Below, one piece after another: positions 11,596 to 24,100 of a stretch of DNA of 64,000 nt; position 1 is the first letter of the stretch, and each line of letters starts with the position of its first letter. The notes under the pieces are model-generated. The model did not search any database. It was not told the origin of the DNA and saw only the letters and a program-made list of their open reading frames with translations. Origin of the DNA: Buxus sempervirens (Eukaryota; Streptophyta; Magnoliopsida; Buxales; Buxaceae); NCBI GenBank assembly GCA_947561395.2, contig OX387190.1:26592858-26656857 (forward strand), given 5' to 3'. The translations under genes were made by a program, and so were the position numbers.

Positions 11596-13032
11596 TGCGG
11601 GTTCAGAAAACAATGACCATGAGATGGTCCACATGGCAACATCTCACAGCCACATAGGGAGCAAATCAGGGAGGCAAGACAGACAATTTCAACTCCGTCT
11701 AGATCACCATCTCTTACATCTAGATCATTAGTGACGTCTATGATGTGTTTCCTTTTCTCCCTGGACCACGTAAACTGTTGTTTATGATCTGTACAAGTTG
11801 GAGTTTGAAAATTCAACATGTCCCTGTATTTGATATTTACTTTTTAACTAAGAATGAATTAGAATAATATTTTATCAACTTCCTAAGTTCAACGTGGCCG
11901 TTGCTTAATATATCATTATCGGAGTTTATAATTGGAGCCCACATGGTCATTGTGAAGGTTAGTTCAAATTTTTGGACTAAAATTTCAAATAAGAAGTTTT
12001 TGCAAAGTTTAATACTTCCAATTAATCGGGTGCCTTTTCCAGTAACATGCTAACAGTGCTTTCATTGAGTGCAGGATTAACTATTATTCTTTCCCCTGTT
12101 TTATATTGCAAATGCTTATTGGCGGTTCATGGCCTTGTATATTTACTTGGAAATGGTGCTCAATCTGTTAAAAATGAGTTGCCCGGATCACATATCATTT
12201 CCAGTAAATGGTACTCAATCTGTCAAAAATCCATTAATGGAGTTAATGAATTTTCTTAAGGCATTTTTTTTGGATTTGTTCTCAATGACCAGATTGTTCT
12301 TCCTCGTCCATAAAAAAGCTTCAAAGCAAACTTGGGCAATTGAAACCCCTTTAAAATGTGTTCTGAAAATTGCTGTGAACATAAGCGCCTTTTAAAGAAG
12401 CAAATTTGTTTATGTCGAGGAAGACAATTCCAAAAATTTCATTTGCAAGAAGCTAGGTTCAATAAAATTTCTAAGATGTTCACTTGTGTGAGAAATTGAG
12501 TAACTACATCAAATTGGGTAGCTCTGTAACTACAAAATGCTTGAGTAAATATTTTGGTAATGCTTCAGCAAGCTCCCCACAGCCAAAAATAAAAACCCTC
12601 CTCCCCCCTCTCTATCACCCTACCCTCCCGCTACAGCTGCGAAACGTGACTTACAAAGGGATTTTTGCCCTATTGGGAAAGAAAATTTTATATCTTTCTT
12701 ATACCCTTAAAAGAGGGGGAGAAAAGCCTAAAAAATCTTTCATGAGAAAACTGATGATCCTAGATAGAAATTCACACCGGTTAAAATAAGCACAAGTTAC
12801 AAATATACCATGAAAGTGATACCTGAATGCCAAATTCATATACTATCAAATTATTCACCGCCAAGGTGTAACTATTTCTATCAGGTGCACTGTCTATATT
12901 TCATAGGCATTTCCACAAATAGAAAGTACTCAAAAAGGTACCAAATTTAAAAATGATAAAGGCAATGCCAATAGAACATCACAGTACAAAAATTCAATGA
13001 AAAACTAAATGCAAAAACTAAAACACTAGGAA
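11596..13032. other. intergenic, no gene seen
   Basis: No supported gene. 'ggtactcaatctgt' near 12208 echoes 'ggtgctcaatctgt' near 12153, a very short local repeat. A C-rich stretch near 12595-12640 has no coding signature. Confidence 0.4.
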
Positions 13033-13523
13033 TAGGGTTGCTAAATGGGTCGGCCCGGCAGGGCCCGGGCCCGTTTAGCATGTGCCAGGTGGGCCGCGGG
13101 CTGAGCACGGCATGGCCCGCCTGGGTAACAGGCTGTGCCAAGCCAGCCCATATGTCAAAACCCCAGGCACGGTCCAGCTCGTGGCACAACCAGGGCTGGG
13201 CCATGCCGGGCCTGGTTATATTTTTTTTTTTAAAAAACAAAAAAATAAGGAAAAACCATAAAAAAATCTGAAAAATATGTTTATTATTCACAAAATTTCT
13301 TATACATACTGGGATATAATTTACTCAAAAAATTTAAATAAATTAATTATTACATGTAGAAGTTACTTACCTCTTGAACCGTGCCGAGATGATGAATTAC
13401 AAAAGAGTTACTTGCGTCTATTATCGCTTGACTGTCCAAGCAGTAATCGACGCAAATAACACTTTTTGCAACTCCTATGTAGACTTGAAGAGACTTTCAA
13501 AAGTGTTTTTTATAGCTTTCCTA

Positions 13524-13624
13524 GAGTCCTGTTTAGAGACTTGGCAATGGTCAGCCTAGAGACGCCCCCATGTGAGCACTTTGCCGAGTCTGTCATCCAT
13601 TGGCCAAGTCACTAAATAGGACCC
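13524..13624. mobile_element. Tourist-like MITE, copy 1
   Basis: 101 bp with imperfect terminal inverted repeats (GAGTCCTGTTTAGAGAC and the complement of GGGTCCTATTTAGTGAC). Both ends extend into a shared CCATTGGCCAAGTC-type word. Flanking trinucleotides are CTA and TAA (TWA), as in PIF/Harbinger MITEs. The 70 bp to its right recur after copy 2, so copies 1 and 2 may have arisen by a tandem duplication of about 175 bp. Confidence 0.55.
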
Positions 13625-14414
13625 TAAGAAAGTAAGAAGAGATGAGAAGAGGTGAGGTTTGGAGTGAGAAGGGTTAGGCCTATATATAACTTTCTTAGAC
13701 TCTTGTTTAAAGATTGGCTAATGGTCGGCCTAGGGACCCCGCCATGTGAGCACTCTGCGGAGTCTGCTGGCCATTGGCCAAGTCCTTAAACAAGATGTCA
13801 GCACCCTATTTTTACACCATAAAATTGCCCAAGAAGCATATTTTAAACCGACATATAACAAGCCCATAATACAGAGAATTCTGAGCCGATTTCGATGCAC
13901 CAAACCGTTTTCAAATCGAATCTCAAACGGCTAAATTATGAACAAAAGAAATAAAGGGTAGTCTGGGGATTTTTATAAAACCGAAATTGGATGCCACATG
14001 GCAATCACGTGTACGTCATGGTGGCTGCCATGTAACCAATGATAAATTAAAAATTTCGAGGTTCTTTTAGTAAATAATTAAATTTCCTAATGTGGATTGT
14101 TATGCGAATAAATAAAAAATTTAATAACAAAGCTAATAAAAGTTTTAAGATTAAAAGAAAAAAAAATAGACATGAATTGGACGAACTGCTCCAACTTATA
14201 TTCTCTTAAGATATTGAGACTAAGCTTAAGAAAAATATAAGCCTAATAAAAATATGGGACAAAATAGATTTTGACCAAACCTAAATGAATGATGGTGTTT
14301 AAGAGAGGAAGAGGAAGAGTTAAGGATTTAAGAGAGGAAGAGGAGGAGTTAGGCGGTTAGGTTTTTAAGAGAGGAAGAGGAGAAGTTAAGGAAATGAGAG
14401 GTTTAATCAAAATC

Positions 14415-14422
14415 TATAAAAA
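14415..14422 (+). promoter_or_regulatory. TATA box of LTR A
   Basis: TATAAAAA lies about 620 bp into LTR A, at the expected U3/R boundary, downstream of purine-rich direct repeats. It would drive plus-strand transcription. Confidence 0.5.
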
Positions 14423-16719
14423 GGCTTGAAGTTGGGAGCAAAAGGGGAGGAGATCTAAAGAAGAGAGTTCTTTAAAAAAAAAGCAAAGAAGGAAGTGAGA
14501 AAAGAGGTGGAAGGAGTTTGTGCAGGAGAAGATAGGACACTTGGAGAAGGTTCTCCATTTGAAGAAAGCACTCAATCGTCCACAACACCTGAATTTGAAA
14601 CCCAAAAGGTAGAGAAGGGAAACTAGAAGGGAAACTGCTGTTCACAACATTAGAGTTCTAAACTTGGTTCAACAACAGATTAAACAAGTAATTTTCTTTA
14701 TTTAAATACAATGAAGGATCATTCGTTTTCTTTCAAGTTTCAGAAACATGATTATATGATTTCTTAAGAATGTCAGTTTGGTGCTTCACTGTTTTAATAG
14801 GCCAAATAAGGTTCGTTTTGTCTCATCTATTTTTTTTTACTATATTCTTGTTTGTGTTATCATGATCTTTGTGTATGAATAGCCTGGTAGAAATTTTATT
14901 TTTATACTGTAGTGATCCCCACCCCCTCAAGCTCTTGCATATATGAGATAAAAAAAAACGGGAATAGAAAAGAGAAAAGTTGGCGTTTGGTCTGAGAAAC
15001 CGAACGTCGCTGTTTGGTTTCTCATACCAAGAAATTGATCAAATATAGCAGGTTCAAAGGCTTCAACCGAATGCCCATGTTCATACTTTTTTTTAACTTA
15101 TTTTCATGGTTCTCTAATTTATTAAGAAGATGTTGATCTAATAAAATGATTAATGAGTTTTATGATGATTCATTCATTTTTGCTGCAATAAAATATTCAA
15201 GTGGTCGTCCAAATTTAAAAATGACAAAGGTGTTGTTCGGTGCATATTAAAATGTGTATAAAAGCAAATTGGATTCTTTGTTCTTTTTGTATTAATCAAT
15301 ATGTAATGATCAATGCCAAGCACTTCATTTCTGTCCCATTAAATTGTTTACAAGACATGACTTTGTGAAGTTTCAAACTAATGAGTCCCTTTGAACAACC
15401 ATTTTGAACCAATTTTTGGGCTTTAACAGCAGCCCATATCTTGAAATATTTTAGTTTCTAAGTCATTTGTTTTTTTTTATTATCTCAATAAACTATATGG
15501 GTGAGGAAAATACAATTTCTGGTTGTATTACATTGTTTAATAGCAACTTGAGTTGTAGAAATCAGCAGTCATTTTTTTAGTTTGTTTATGTTTTATTCAT
15601 TTGTGTTATTGTAATTGAGCCGCCAAAGTGGATGCTTTTGATTATTAAGGTGTAAGTTGTGGAGAAAGAATGCATGAGAAAATAAAAAGGGAAAAAGAAT
15701 AAAAAATGGAGGGAAAAGAAGTGTGTTCGGTAATTGCCAAACCCATGTGTTTGGCAATAGCCGAAACCATACTTAGGCTAAGAGTTAAATAAAAATAATA
15801 ATATAAAATGAAAAAAATAAATTATTGATGCGAGACACATGGTTGTGTTTTTGTCCTCGTTTCATTTATGTTAATTCACTACTTTTAGGTCTCATACTTT
15901 TGTCTATTTTTTTTTTATTCTCGGCACATGTACACCTTACTTTGTTTTTTTTTATTCTTATATGCCATGTAGTATAGCAATCCCTTATTTCTTCAAACTC
16001 TTGTACACATGGGATGTAGCATAGCAAACCCCATTCCTCTAATATTTGTACATATGTGATCATAAAAAAAATAATAAATAAAAAAATAAAAATAAAAGAA
16101 AATAATAAATCAGCCCCAAATATAGTCCAACTAATTTAAGGGAACTCATTTCGGTGGGGCAACCCATGGTGTAAGCACCTCATTTTTGCGCTCCCGGAAA
16201 AGCTAGAAATGCAAAAACCCGGCTAAAAAGTCAAACCCTGAGGGGTGAAAAGTTGACTTTTTAATCCAGTGAAAATTGGCCACCTTGCTTTATCTCAATG
16301 GATAGAGAATCCCGACACGAGTCCAACGCAACTGAGTTTGCAGGAATCGGAGTCCGAATAAGGGTTTTGCGGGCGGTCAAACTTAAGAGAGAGCCGAAAG
16401 TTGACTTTTCCTTGAACCCCCTGGCAAGTGCTTAGCCCTATGTCATTGAATAGGGGGCTCCGATACGAGTCTAACGCAATTGAGTTTGCTCAAATCGGAG
16501 TTCGGATAAAGGAGATATGATCTGTCAAAGTTTCCGAGCAGCAAAGCTAGAAACTGCACATGTGGCGCAGGAACTGCCTACGTGGTAGCCAACGCAGCAA
16601 AATATCTCGGGGACTAAATCTTAAATATCCAAAATTCGCAGGGACCAATCCGTAGATATCCAAAAGTGTCAGATCGATCGAATCGGTCGAGTCGAAGGGC
16701 AAATCCGTAATTTTCCAAC

Positions 16720-16970
16720 TTGTATCCGGCCAAATATGCCGGATACACTAGCTCTCCTTCATGGCCGGACTTAAATGCCGGATACAAGAAGATTTTCGCG
16801 CGAGATTTGCGCCGATCGCCCGACAAATTCGCGACGGCATTTAATTTTCGAATGATCATGTTTTGTATCCGGCATTGAATGCCGGATACAAAGGGACCTC
16901 TGTGTAACCGGCCATAGAGACCGGATATGAAGGGTACTTAGTGTATCCGGCCTGAGTTGCCGGATACATT
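16720..16970. repeat. cluster of GTATCCGGC/GCCGGATAC hairpins upstream of a TATA box
   Basis: Within 250 bp just upstream of the LTR B TATA box there are five short inverted repeats of the form TGTATCCGGC-(spacer of 7-8)-GCCGGATACA or slight variants, near 16725, 16760, 16863, 16904 and 16942. They look like repeated binding sites or small hairpins in the U3 region. Confidence 0.75.
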
Positions 16971-16979
16971 AAGTTTGTC

Positions 16980-16987
16980 TATAAATA
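16980..16987 (+). promoter_or_regulatory. TATA box of LTR B
   Basis: TATAAATA directly follows the GTATCCGGC hairpin cluster and precedes a CT-rich leader starting about 30 bp downstream, the layout of a U3/R boundary. Confidence 0.55.
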
Positions 16988-17585
16988 GGAATCAGCAGCT
17001 CGTTTTCGGGGTTGGCTTCTTTTGCGATTTTTCCCACCTCCTTTCTCCACTTTTCCTCACTCGAATCCCTCCCTCTTCAACCCCTTTTGGCCACCATATC
17101 CCCCCATACCACCCCACCCTTGCTTCTCTCTTCTTCTTCTTCACTTTCTTAAGCAAGCCAAAGGAGGCTAGCTGCTGGTAGAGTGGAGTTTGAGCATCAG
17201 AGGACTTTCCAACAACCTTTTGGTCTCAAGGAGGAGGCTCCACCTCGTGTAAGAGTCTGAGAACCCCTAGGTAAGGTTCCTCATCATGCTATATTCATCA
17301 TATATTAAATTCAATTTTTTTTTCGCTGCTTGTCTTCTTGTCTTACTTCTTGGCATAGGCTTATTTCCATGCAATTTTCTGCATGCATTTGATTCTTTTT
17401 CATGGCACGGAGCCACCACGGGCAAAAAGCCCACGTAGGTTCGTTTAAGAAGCATGAAAACTCAGTTTTACACACCTTTTAGTACCCTATAGTTGCTGCT
17501 TTGGGTTTGGTTTTAAGCCTCTCACAAAGGGGAGCTGGTTCCTCTATAATTTTATCTAATGTATCCCCTGTAAACCCACCCCCCA

Positions 17586-17612
17586 CCCCCCCCCCCCCCC
17601 CCCCCCCCCCCT
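17586..17612. repeat. poly(C) run of 27
   Basis: An uninterrupted run of 27 C follows CCCACCCC. It lies inside LTR B. Length is prone to sequencing and assembly error. Confidence 0.8.
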
Positions 17613-18549
17613 CCTTCACCTTTCTTTTTCATTTACTTTGCTGTTAACTTTGTAAGCATGCGGGTCATCCTTGGGCTTACGGTTGGCGGCAGCCGTATCA
17701 AGTCTTCCTCTTGGCAATCTCAGCTCACATGCTATGCTTTTCCTTCACTTTATCTGATTTTTTAAGCATGGATGCATGCACCCTTCCCCCTTTACTTGCT
17801 GTTTTAATTGCGTTATCTCACCCCCCAAGCATGAAGGCCCCTTCTCCTACAGAATTAAGGTCGTGTCCAGCCCTGATAGCATGCCTAAAACCCTTCTCCT
17901 TTCATTTTTGAGTTGCTGCCCTATCTACAGCAGGTTTCTCGTTAGCTCTTATAGGTGATTACATGTTTTGCTTGGTGGTTTATTTGCTTTAAATGCATGC
18001 TTGCGTATATAAGATCCATGTGAGCATGATTCCCTACCTCGGTAGCCCACTATTGTGGCTCATGCAAGTTGTTGTTGGGAGACAACAGCAGCACCTCCAA
18101 ACCCATGCATGAAGATGGTTGCTCCTCGTGAACCCCCATGTATCCTGGGCCTACTTAATAATGCTTAATCACTGTTTTTTAGTAGATATTCCCTTTTAAC
18201 TAGTGGCTGTTCCATGCTCCACCGTATGTTGGTTTTATGTCTGATTTGTATAGCATGAGATTTGGGTCCTTGGTTTGGGATTATTTGTTGCTTGAGGGCA
18301 TAATGCCACGAAAATTGGGGTGTCAGGACCCCCACCTTGCTGCTGTAGTTGTTAGAAAAAGTGGGGAGGGCAGCACCTCCATGCCTTCTCCCACCCACTT
18401 GCTTTAGTTAGGAAGCTCCAAAAATGGAGCCAAATGAGGCCTCTCTCCAAACTGGGACCAATGTGGGCCTGCCCAAGGGCCCACAGGACTAATAGAAAGC
18501 CCTAGGAAGCCCCTGGAAGCCACTCCCTTGGCCAAAGCCCGAAAAGGCC

Positions 18550-18665
18550 ACTTTTGTGGTGATCCGGCAACTCAGGCCGGATCACCTACAGTCCATATGT
18601 ATCCGGCCACTCAGGCCGGATCACCTCTAGCCCATGGGTATCCGGCAACTAAGGCCGGATACACA
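18550..18665. repeat. second cluster of ATCCGGC/GCCGGAT hairpins
   Basis: Three inverted repeats within 110 bp. Each has an ATCCGGC arm, 'aactcag', 'cactcag' or 'aactaag' as spacer, and a GCCGGAT arm. They use the same core as the U3 cluster but lie 1.6 kb downstream of the predicted transcription start in LTR B. Confidence 0.75.
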
Positions 18666-20319
18666 AAAAAATGCAGTTTTTATGTTTTGCTGATCCTTGT
18701 CGAATTTTGAGATGATTCCGACCAAACCAAGTGAACCAATAGGGTTTCCGGGTCACCCGGAAACCCAACTTGGGACATGGACCGCCGGTCCAACTCAGAA
18801 CACCCGTGGGCCTTCCAACGGGGCCCACTAAGCCCGGTAAATCTAAGAGCATGCAACTTAAGCAAGATTAAGTGAAATTAACCGATCTAGTCGGATGGGC
18901 TAAACCCTATGCAGCCCACCCGTACCTTGTTTTGTGGAATTAATGCATGAATTGTGTGGTTTGGCCGAGACCCAGGGTGAGGGCCTATTGGGCCCACCAA
19001 AGCCCACTAACCAAACCAAGTGAAGGGTTCCAACCCTAACTTCACGGGATTTGGGCTTTCAAGCCCAAAAACTGGGCTACGGGCCCCAAGCCCAATGTCC
19101 AAAAGACTTCGGCAAATGTAAACAAGATAAGTTAAAAACACTTTGGCATCTACCATGGGGGCCCATCCGGGGCCCGCAAACCAAGGCCGACCCACTTTTG
19201 CATGAAAATCACCTAAAATACCAACTTAAACAATTAAGTAAAATCAACACACTAACCTAAGCCTAAAGGGCCTCATAGGGCTAGACAGGGGCCCACCAAG
19301 GGTACTTGGGCTTGACCAAGCCCGCCAAAGACACCGTGGGCTTTCCAATGGGGCCCACCCAATCAGACTTAGACAGCTTAAGTGAAACAAGATAAAATCC
19401 ATTAAAGGGACCCACACCACCCAGGTGGTCCCGCCAAGACTCAATCTAAATTGCATGCTGGATTAGGAACCGGGTGAGAACCAACTAGAAAGTTGACTCA
19501 AACCAGGGAACCCACGGGACCCGTCATCCGACGGGGTGGACTGGGGTGTCTACGGACTTCCCCAGACCACAACCGAGAATCGACTTAGAATCTCAAGCCG
19601 CAGACCAGACTAATAGACAAGATTAGGCACCCAGGTGTCCGCCTACACCCCATCAGGCGGTGGCGACTCAAAATTACCCCGTGCCGCGTCCCCTACGCGC
19701 GCACACAGGGTGTTCAAGGACTTCCCTGGGTTGTAATTGGGTCACTTATTCGGAATCACTGGTTTAGACCAATAGTCAATAAGATGTCTGCCTGTACCAT
19801 TTCAGGTAGTGGCGACTCCATAACAGATTGTAACACGCATTTTCCACGCGCTCGAGGTGAGCACACAAGACTCTAATAAAATAATAAGAGAAGAGAAGAT
19901 ATGAGAAGAGGTGTGGTTTGGAGTGGGAAGGAATAGGCCTATTTATAGAAAACCAAAAGTGATATTTTACCACCTCTATCCTCAAATATGACTGTTATTT
20001 GACTGTTAGAAATGTAGAAATGGTTATTTATAGTCAATTACAAGTATACCCCCCTAATATGGCTGTTGGGGCTGTTGGGGTGTAAAAGTGTAAAAAAAAA
20101 TGCACTTTTGTACTTTTTGGAGAAAAAAATGGCTAACCGCCCAGCCGAGCCAGCAGGGGGGTGGGCCCATGTCTATCGGGTCGTGCCCTAACAAGCCGCA
20201 TGCCCACTAGGGGGCCTGGCACGACACACGCGTGCCCGGGCCGACCCAGGCACACAAAAACGTACTGCACTTTGTCAGGTCCGTGCTAGCACGGCCTAGT
20301 TAGCAACCCTAACCAGGAA

Positions 20320-20935
20320 GACAAGTTTATGTGCATTTGAACATATCAAAGAATAAATCAAAAATTAAAAGATTCTACAAGTGAGGGTAAGAGCACAGAA
20401 AAGAACTTACCACAACCTAGAAATTGCATACCGCGACAAATGAGTCCCCGAACCAGACCGATGAGCTTGGAGTTTTGATGCTGTTCTTGACTTCCCCGAA
20501 GTCTGCAATGAGAAGCTTTAAAATAAAAGGAGATTGAGGCATTAAAAAAGGAAATCATCCAAGTCCATGTAAGATAGAGAACCGAAAGGGAAACTTGGGA
20601 AAGCTCCTCCTTTACATGTGACAAAAACACTCAGAGGTCTCTGTTTCAAAATGAAGCCAAAAAGGTCAAGCGGCAAGATGGAAAAAAATAACAAACGATT
20701 TTAAACCCTCTCCAAAGTTCAAGGATCCGTCTTTCAAATCCTAAATTTCACAGAGATCTGGAGAGAGAGGAAGAAAGAAGAAGAAAATGAAATACCTGAA
20801 TCATGGCAACGGGAAAATTGAGATGTTTATTGGGGATCTCTTTGAACTCCTCAGAATCAATCTGAACGTCCAAAACTGACAGGCGATACATCTCAGTCTC
20901 AAATTCTCAATAACATCATCATCTTGCCCACTAGG
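20320..20935 (-). other. exon-like sequence between the hAT and the LINE
   Basis: On the minus strand an ATG at 20891 opens a 32-codon frame (MYRLSVLDVQ...NFPVAMIQ) that ends at a good donor, ATTCAG|GTATTT (boundary 20796). A second exon-like stretch follows CTGCAG near 20508 and is open to about 20420. I do not recognise the product. The LINE poly(A) end lies 44 bp upstream of the ATG, so the insertion would have hit a promoter or 5' UTR if this is a gene. Confidence 0.25.
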
Positions 20936-21123
20936 TTTTTTTTTTTTTTTTTGATGAATAATACTAATAGATTCATATGTAACTTAAATAAAAAGGAAAT
21001 ACCCATGAGAAATGGGTAAAGAGGCAAAAGTATCAATCCTTGACACAGGACTGTTTGCCAATACAGTAGCAAAAGGCCAAAAACCAAAAAACCCAACAAC
21101 CAATCCGCTGAACTCCAACCCCT

Positions 21124-24100
21124 TCAAATTCCTTCCCTGGCTATCGTAGTCCACTCACTAAATATCTCACCAGCAGATACTCCCTGGAAAAGTCTGTGCA
21201 AGGTCAAATATCTACTAACATTAGATACCACATCCTCAATCACCGCTTGAAGGCTTGGCTTGTGATCCTCAAAAATACATCTGTTTCTAGCTTTCCAAAT
21301 ATTCCATCCCACTGCAAAAAAAACCGCCCAGTACATTGTTCTGCCTTTCTTCCCTAGAGCTGAAAACCTCCACTGATAGACAAGATTATCAAATTTTTTT
21401 GGCATCACCCAAGACATTTGTATTAACTCTAAGAAGTGATTCCAAATTTTTGAAGCAAATTTGCAGTGGATGAAGAGATGATCAACACTTTCTTCGTCTT
21501 GAAAACACAATACACATACCGATGGAGACCTACACATGTTCTTCCATCTACGCTGTAGCATATCTGAAGTGTTGATTTTGTACAACATTGCTGTCCAAAC
21601 AAAACCTCTTATTTTTAATTGGGCAGGAGCTTTCCATATGAACTTGTGAGGGAAAGTAGGAGAAGAAAATTGATTCCCAAGAAGCAAGTGTTGAAATAAA
21701 GACTTGGAAGAAAACCTACCTGATTTATCAGCCATCCACACATAAGAATCTTCCGTAGGATCCAATATCACATCTTTGAGAAATTCTAACAATAATCCTA
21801 ACTCTGTCATCTCTGAATTCCTCAAATCCCTCCTGAAACGCAAATTCCATTGAGCACCTGAAACTGAATATTTTAGAATATCACTCACAAAAGGGCTTTC
21901 AATAAGCCTGATGGCAAACAGTCTAGGAAATTTATTAGCCAGGGGTTGCTCTCCATGCCAAACATCAGCCCAGAAAAGAGCCTTGTCTCCTGAGTTCACC
22001 TTGATTTTCATCAACGGTACCACTTCTCTAATAGCCGATGCTATAGACTTCCAAGGGCAGACAGAAGATCCTCTACATTGAGAACTCATATGCGTAATAT
22101 TTCTTGATAAACCCCACTTGCTTACCAAAACCTTCTGCCATAGAGCTCCTTCCTTTCCCAATCTCCACACCCATTTCCCAAGTAAAGAGATGTTTTTTTC
22201 CCGAATGTTCCCCAAAGCTAACCCCCCAACACAACGATGCCGACAAATAGCCTCCCAATTCACTAAATGGCATTTCTTTTTTTGACTTCCTTCCCAAAGA
22301 AATTCCCTTTGAAGCTTCTCAATAGCTGAGCACACCTTACCAGGAGCTTTAAACAGTGATAAATAGTAAACAGGCAAGCTCATTAGAGAGGACTTGATCA
22401 AAGTTATTCGTCCTCCAAAAGATAGATGCTTCTTCTTCCATCCTTCTAATCTTTTGCTAATTTTCTCCACAATTCCATCCCAAAAGCTATTTGCATTTGA
22501 TCTTTTCCCAAGAGGGAAACCCAAGTACTTTATGGGCCATTCCTTAACCATGCAACCCAAAGTTGATGCAAAATCAGCCACACACCTTTGATTCAAATGG
22601 ATACCTGCTATGATAGTCTTGTCCATATTAACCCGTAGGCCAGAAATCAACTCAAACGTATTTATGACACTTTGTATCCAAAATACTGTCTTCTTAGACG
22701 GTTCTGCAAACAGCAGCGTGTCATCTGCATATTGAAGGTGGGACACAAGGACTTTGTTCCTGCCCACTTGAAATCCTTGGATCAAACCTTTCTTGCCTGC
22801 CCACTCCATCATTCTACTAAATGCATCAGCCACTAAAGTGAACAAAAGGGGGGACAAGGGGTCTCCTTGACGCAGTCCTCAAGATGATCCAAAAGATCCT
22901 ACCACCCCGCCATTCAAGATGAAGGAGAACGATACATTGTGTAGACATCCCCTTATCCACCTTCGCCATTTCTCCCCAAAGCCTTTCCATCTCAAGACTT
23001 CATCAAGAAAAGACCATTCAACCCGGTCGTAAGCCTTCTCCCAATCCAGCTTGCACACTAACCCTGCTTTCTTGGATCTCCATCTCTCTTCTATGCATTC
23101 ACTGGCCACCAACACATTGTCTAGGATCTGTCTTCCTTGGACAAAGGCACTTTGACTATCGAGGATTAAAGGGTTCAGAATTGCTCTCAATCTTGAAGAC
23201 AATACCTTTGCTAATATTTTGTAGACACTTGTGATAAGACTAATAGGGCGAAAGTCCTTGATCTCTGTAGCACCACTGAATTTCGGGACAAGACACAATA
23301 GAGTTGCGTTTGTTATCTTGTTAACTATGCCATGTGAATGAAATTCCTGAAAAACTTGCATCAAATCAATTCTCACCATATCCCAACTATTTTGGAAGAA
23401 TGCCATCGTGAATCCGTCAGGGCCTGGTGCCTTATCACCTGCTAGATCCATCACTGCTCTATGAACCTCTTCAACTTCAAATGGTCTTTCCAACCAGTCA
23501 CGAGCTTGAACTTCTAATGTGGGAGAGTCTAAGCCATTTAAATCAAATCTGAAAAGCTGTTCCGATGAGTACAGTTTTGAATAGAAACGTTCCAGAGCTT
23601 CAATTATGCCCGTTGAGTCTTCAATAGGGGTACCATCCACAACCAACTTGTGGATGCTATTCATATTTCTTCTCCCCGTTGCAAAGCGATGGAAGAACTT
23701 AGTGTTTTCATCCCCTTCCTTTAGCCAGAGAGCTCTTGACTTTTGTCGCCAGTTAATCTCTTCCATTCTGATAATCTCATCTAAGTTCACTTTCATTTCC
23801 TGTCTCTTATTAATCTCCAACTCCAGTAGTGGCCGAGACCCTTCCAGCAGGTCTAACCTCTCTATCTCCTTCAGTGTTTCTTTCTTCTTGATCTCTACTC
23901 GACCAAATACCTCTCGGTTCCATGTCTGAATATTTCGCCGCATCTTTTTCAATCGAGACATAAACCGAAAACCTGCCCACCCTACAGATCCCCTACATGA
24001 ATCTTCCCACCAACTAGACACGAGGGGTTTAAAGCTTGTGTCTAAAAGCCACATGTTAGCAAATCTGAAAGGGGGGAATCCGATTCTTTGGGATGAATCA

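Larger units (their letters stand above)
16170..19705. mobile_element. solo LTR B (3.54 kb) nested in LTR A
   Basis: Starts TGTAAGCACC and ends GCGCACA. The flanking pentamers CATGG (16165-16169) and CAGGG (19706-19710) differ at one base. Start and end resemble LTR A (TGTMAGCACC at the 5' end; GGTGGCGACTC near the 3' end), so both belong to one gypsy-like lineage with long LTRs. TATAAATA at 16980 marks the promoter, followed by a CT-rich leader. No internal domain or reverse transcriptase is visible. It carries two clusters of GTATCCGGC palindromes and a 27-C run. Confidence 0.6.
13796..19865. mobile_element. solo LTR A (about 2.5 kb), interrupted by solo LTR B
   Basis: Starts TGTCAGCACC and ends GAGCACA, with a perfect 5-bp duplication CAAGA (13791-13795 and 19866-19870). 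A TATA box (TATAAAAA, 14415-14422) precedes a purine-rich leader. The 3' end has a GTGGCGACTCC-type word typical of some plant gypsy LTRs. No primer-binding site, gag or pol is present, so this is a solo LTR. The second LTR lies between 16170 and 19705. A 34-bp-spaced 'agagaggaagagga' triplicate precedes the TATA box (14299-14395). Confidence 0.65.
13698..19873. mobile_element. Tourist-like MITE, copy 2, split by an LTR
   Basis: The left end GACTCTTGTTTAAAG (13698) pairs with the right end completed after the LTR insertion (GACTC ending at 19873). Flanking triplets are TTA and TAA. The solo LTR at 13796-19865 sits inside its right terminal repeat and duplicates CAAGA. It is related in sequence to copy 1. 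Confidence 0.5.
13033..20311. mobile_element. hAT-like non-autonomous element, enlarged by nested insertions
   Basis: The ends are a perfect 12-bp inverted repeat: TAGGGTTGCTAA at 13033 and its complement ending at 20311. They are flanked by an 8-bp duplication with one mismatch, actaggaa (13025-13032) and accaggaa (20312-20319). An 8-bp TSD with TA-G-type ends fits the hAT superfamily. Both subterminal regions are GC-rich runs of gggcccg-like words. No transposase ORF is present. Without the insertions the element is about 1 kb. It contains two MITE-like units (13524-13624 and 13698-19873) and two solo LTRs. Confidence 0.75.
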
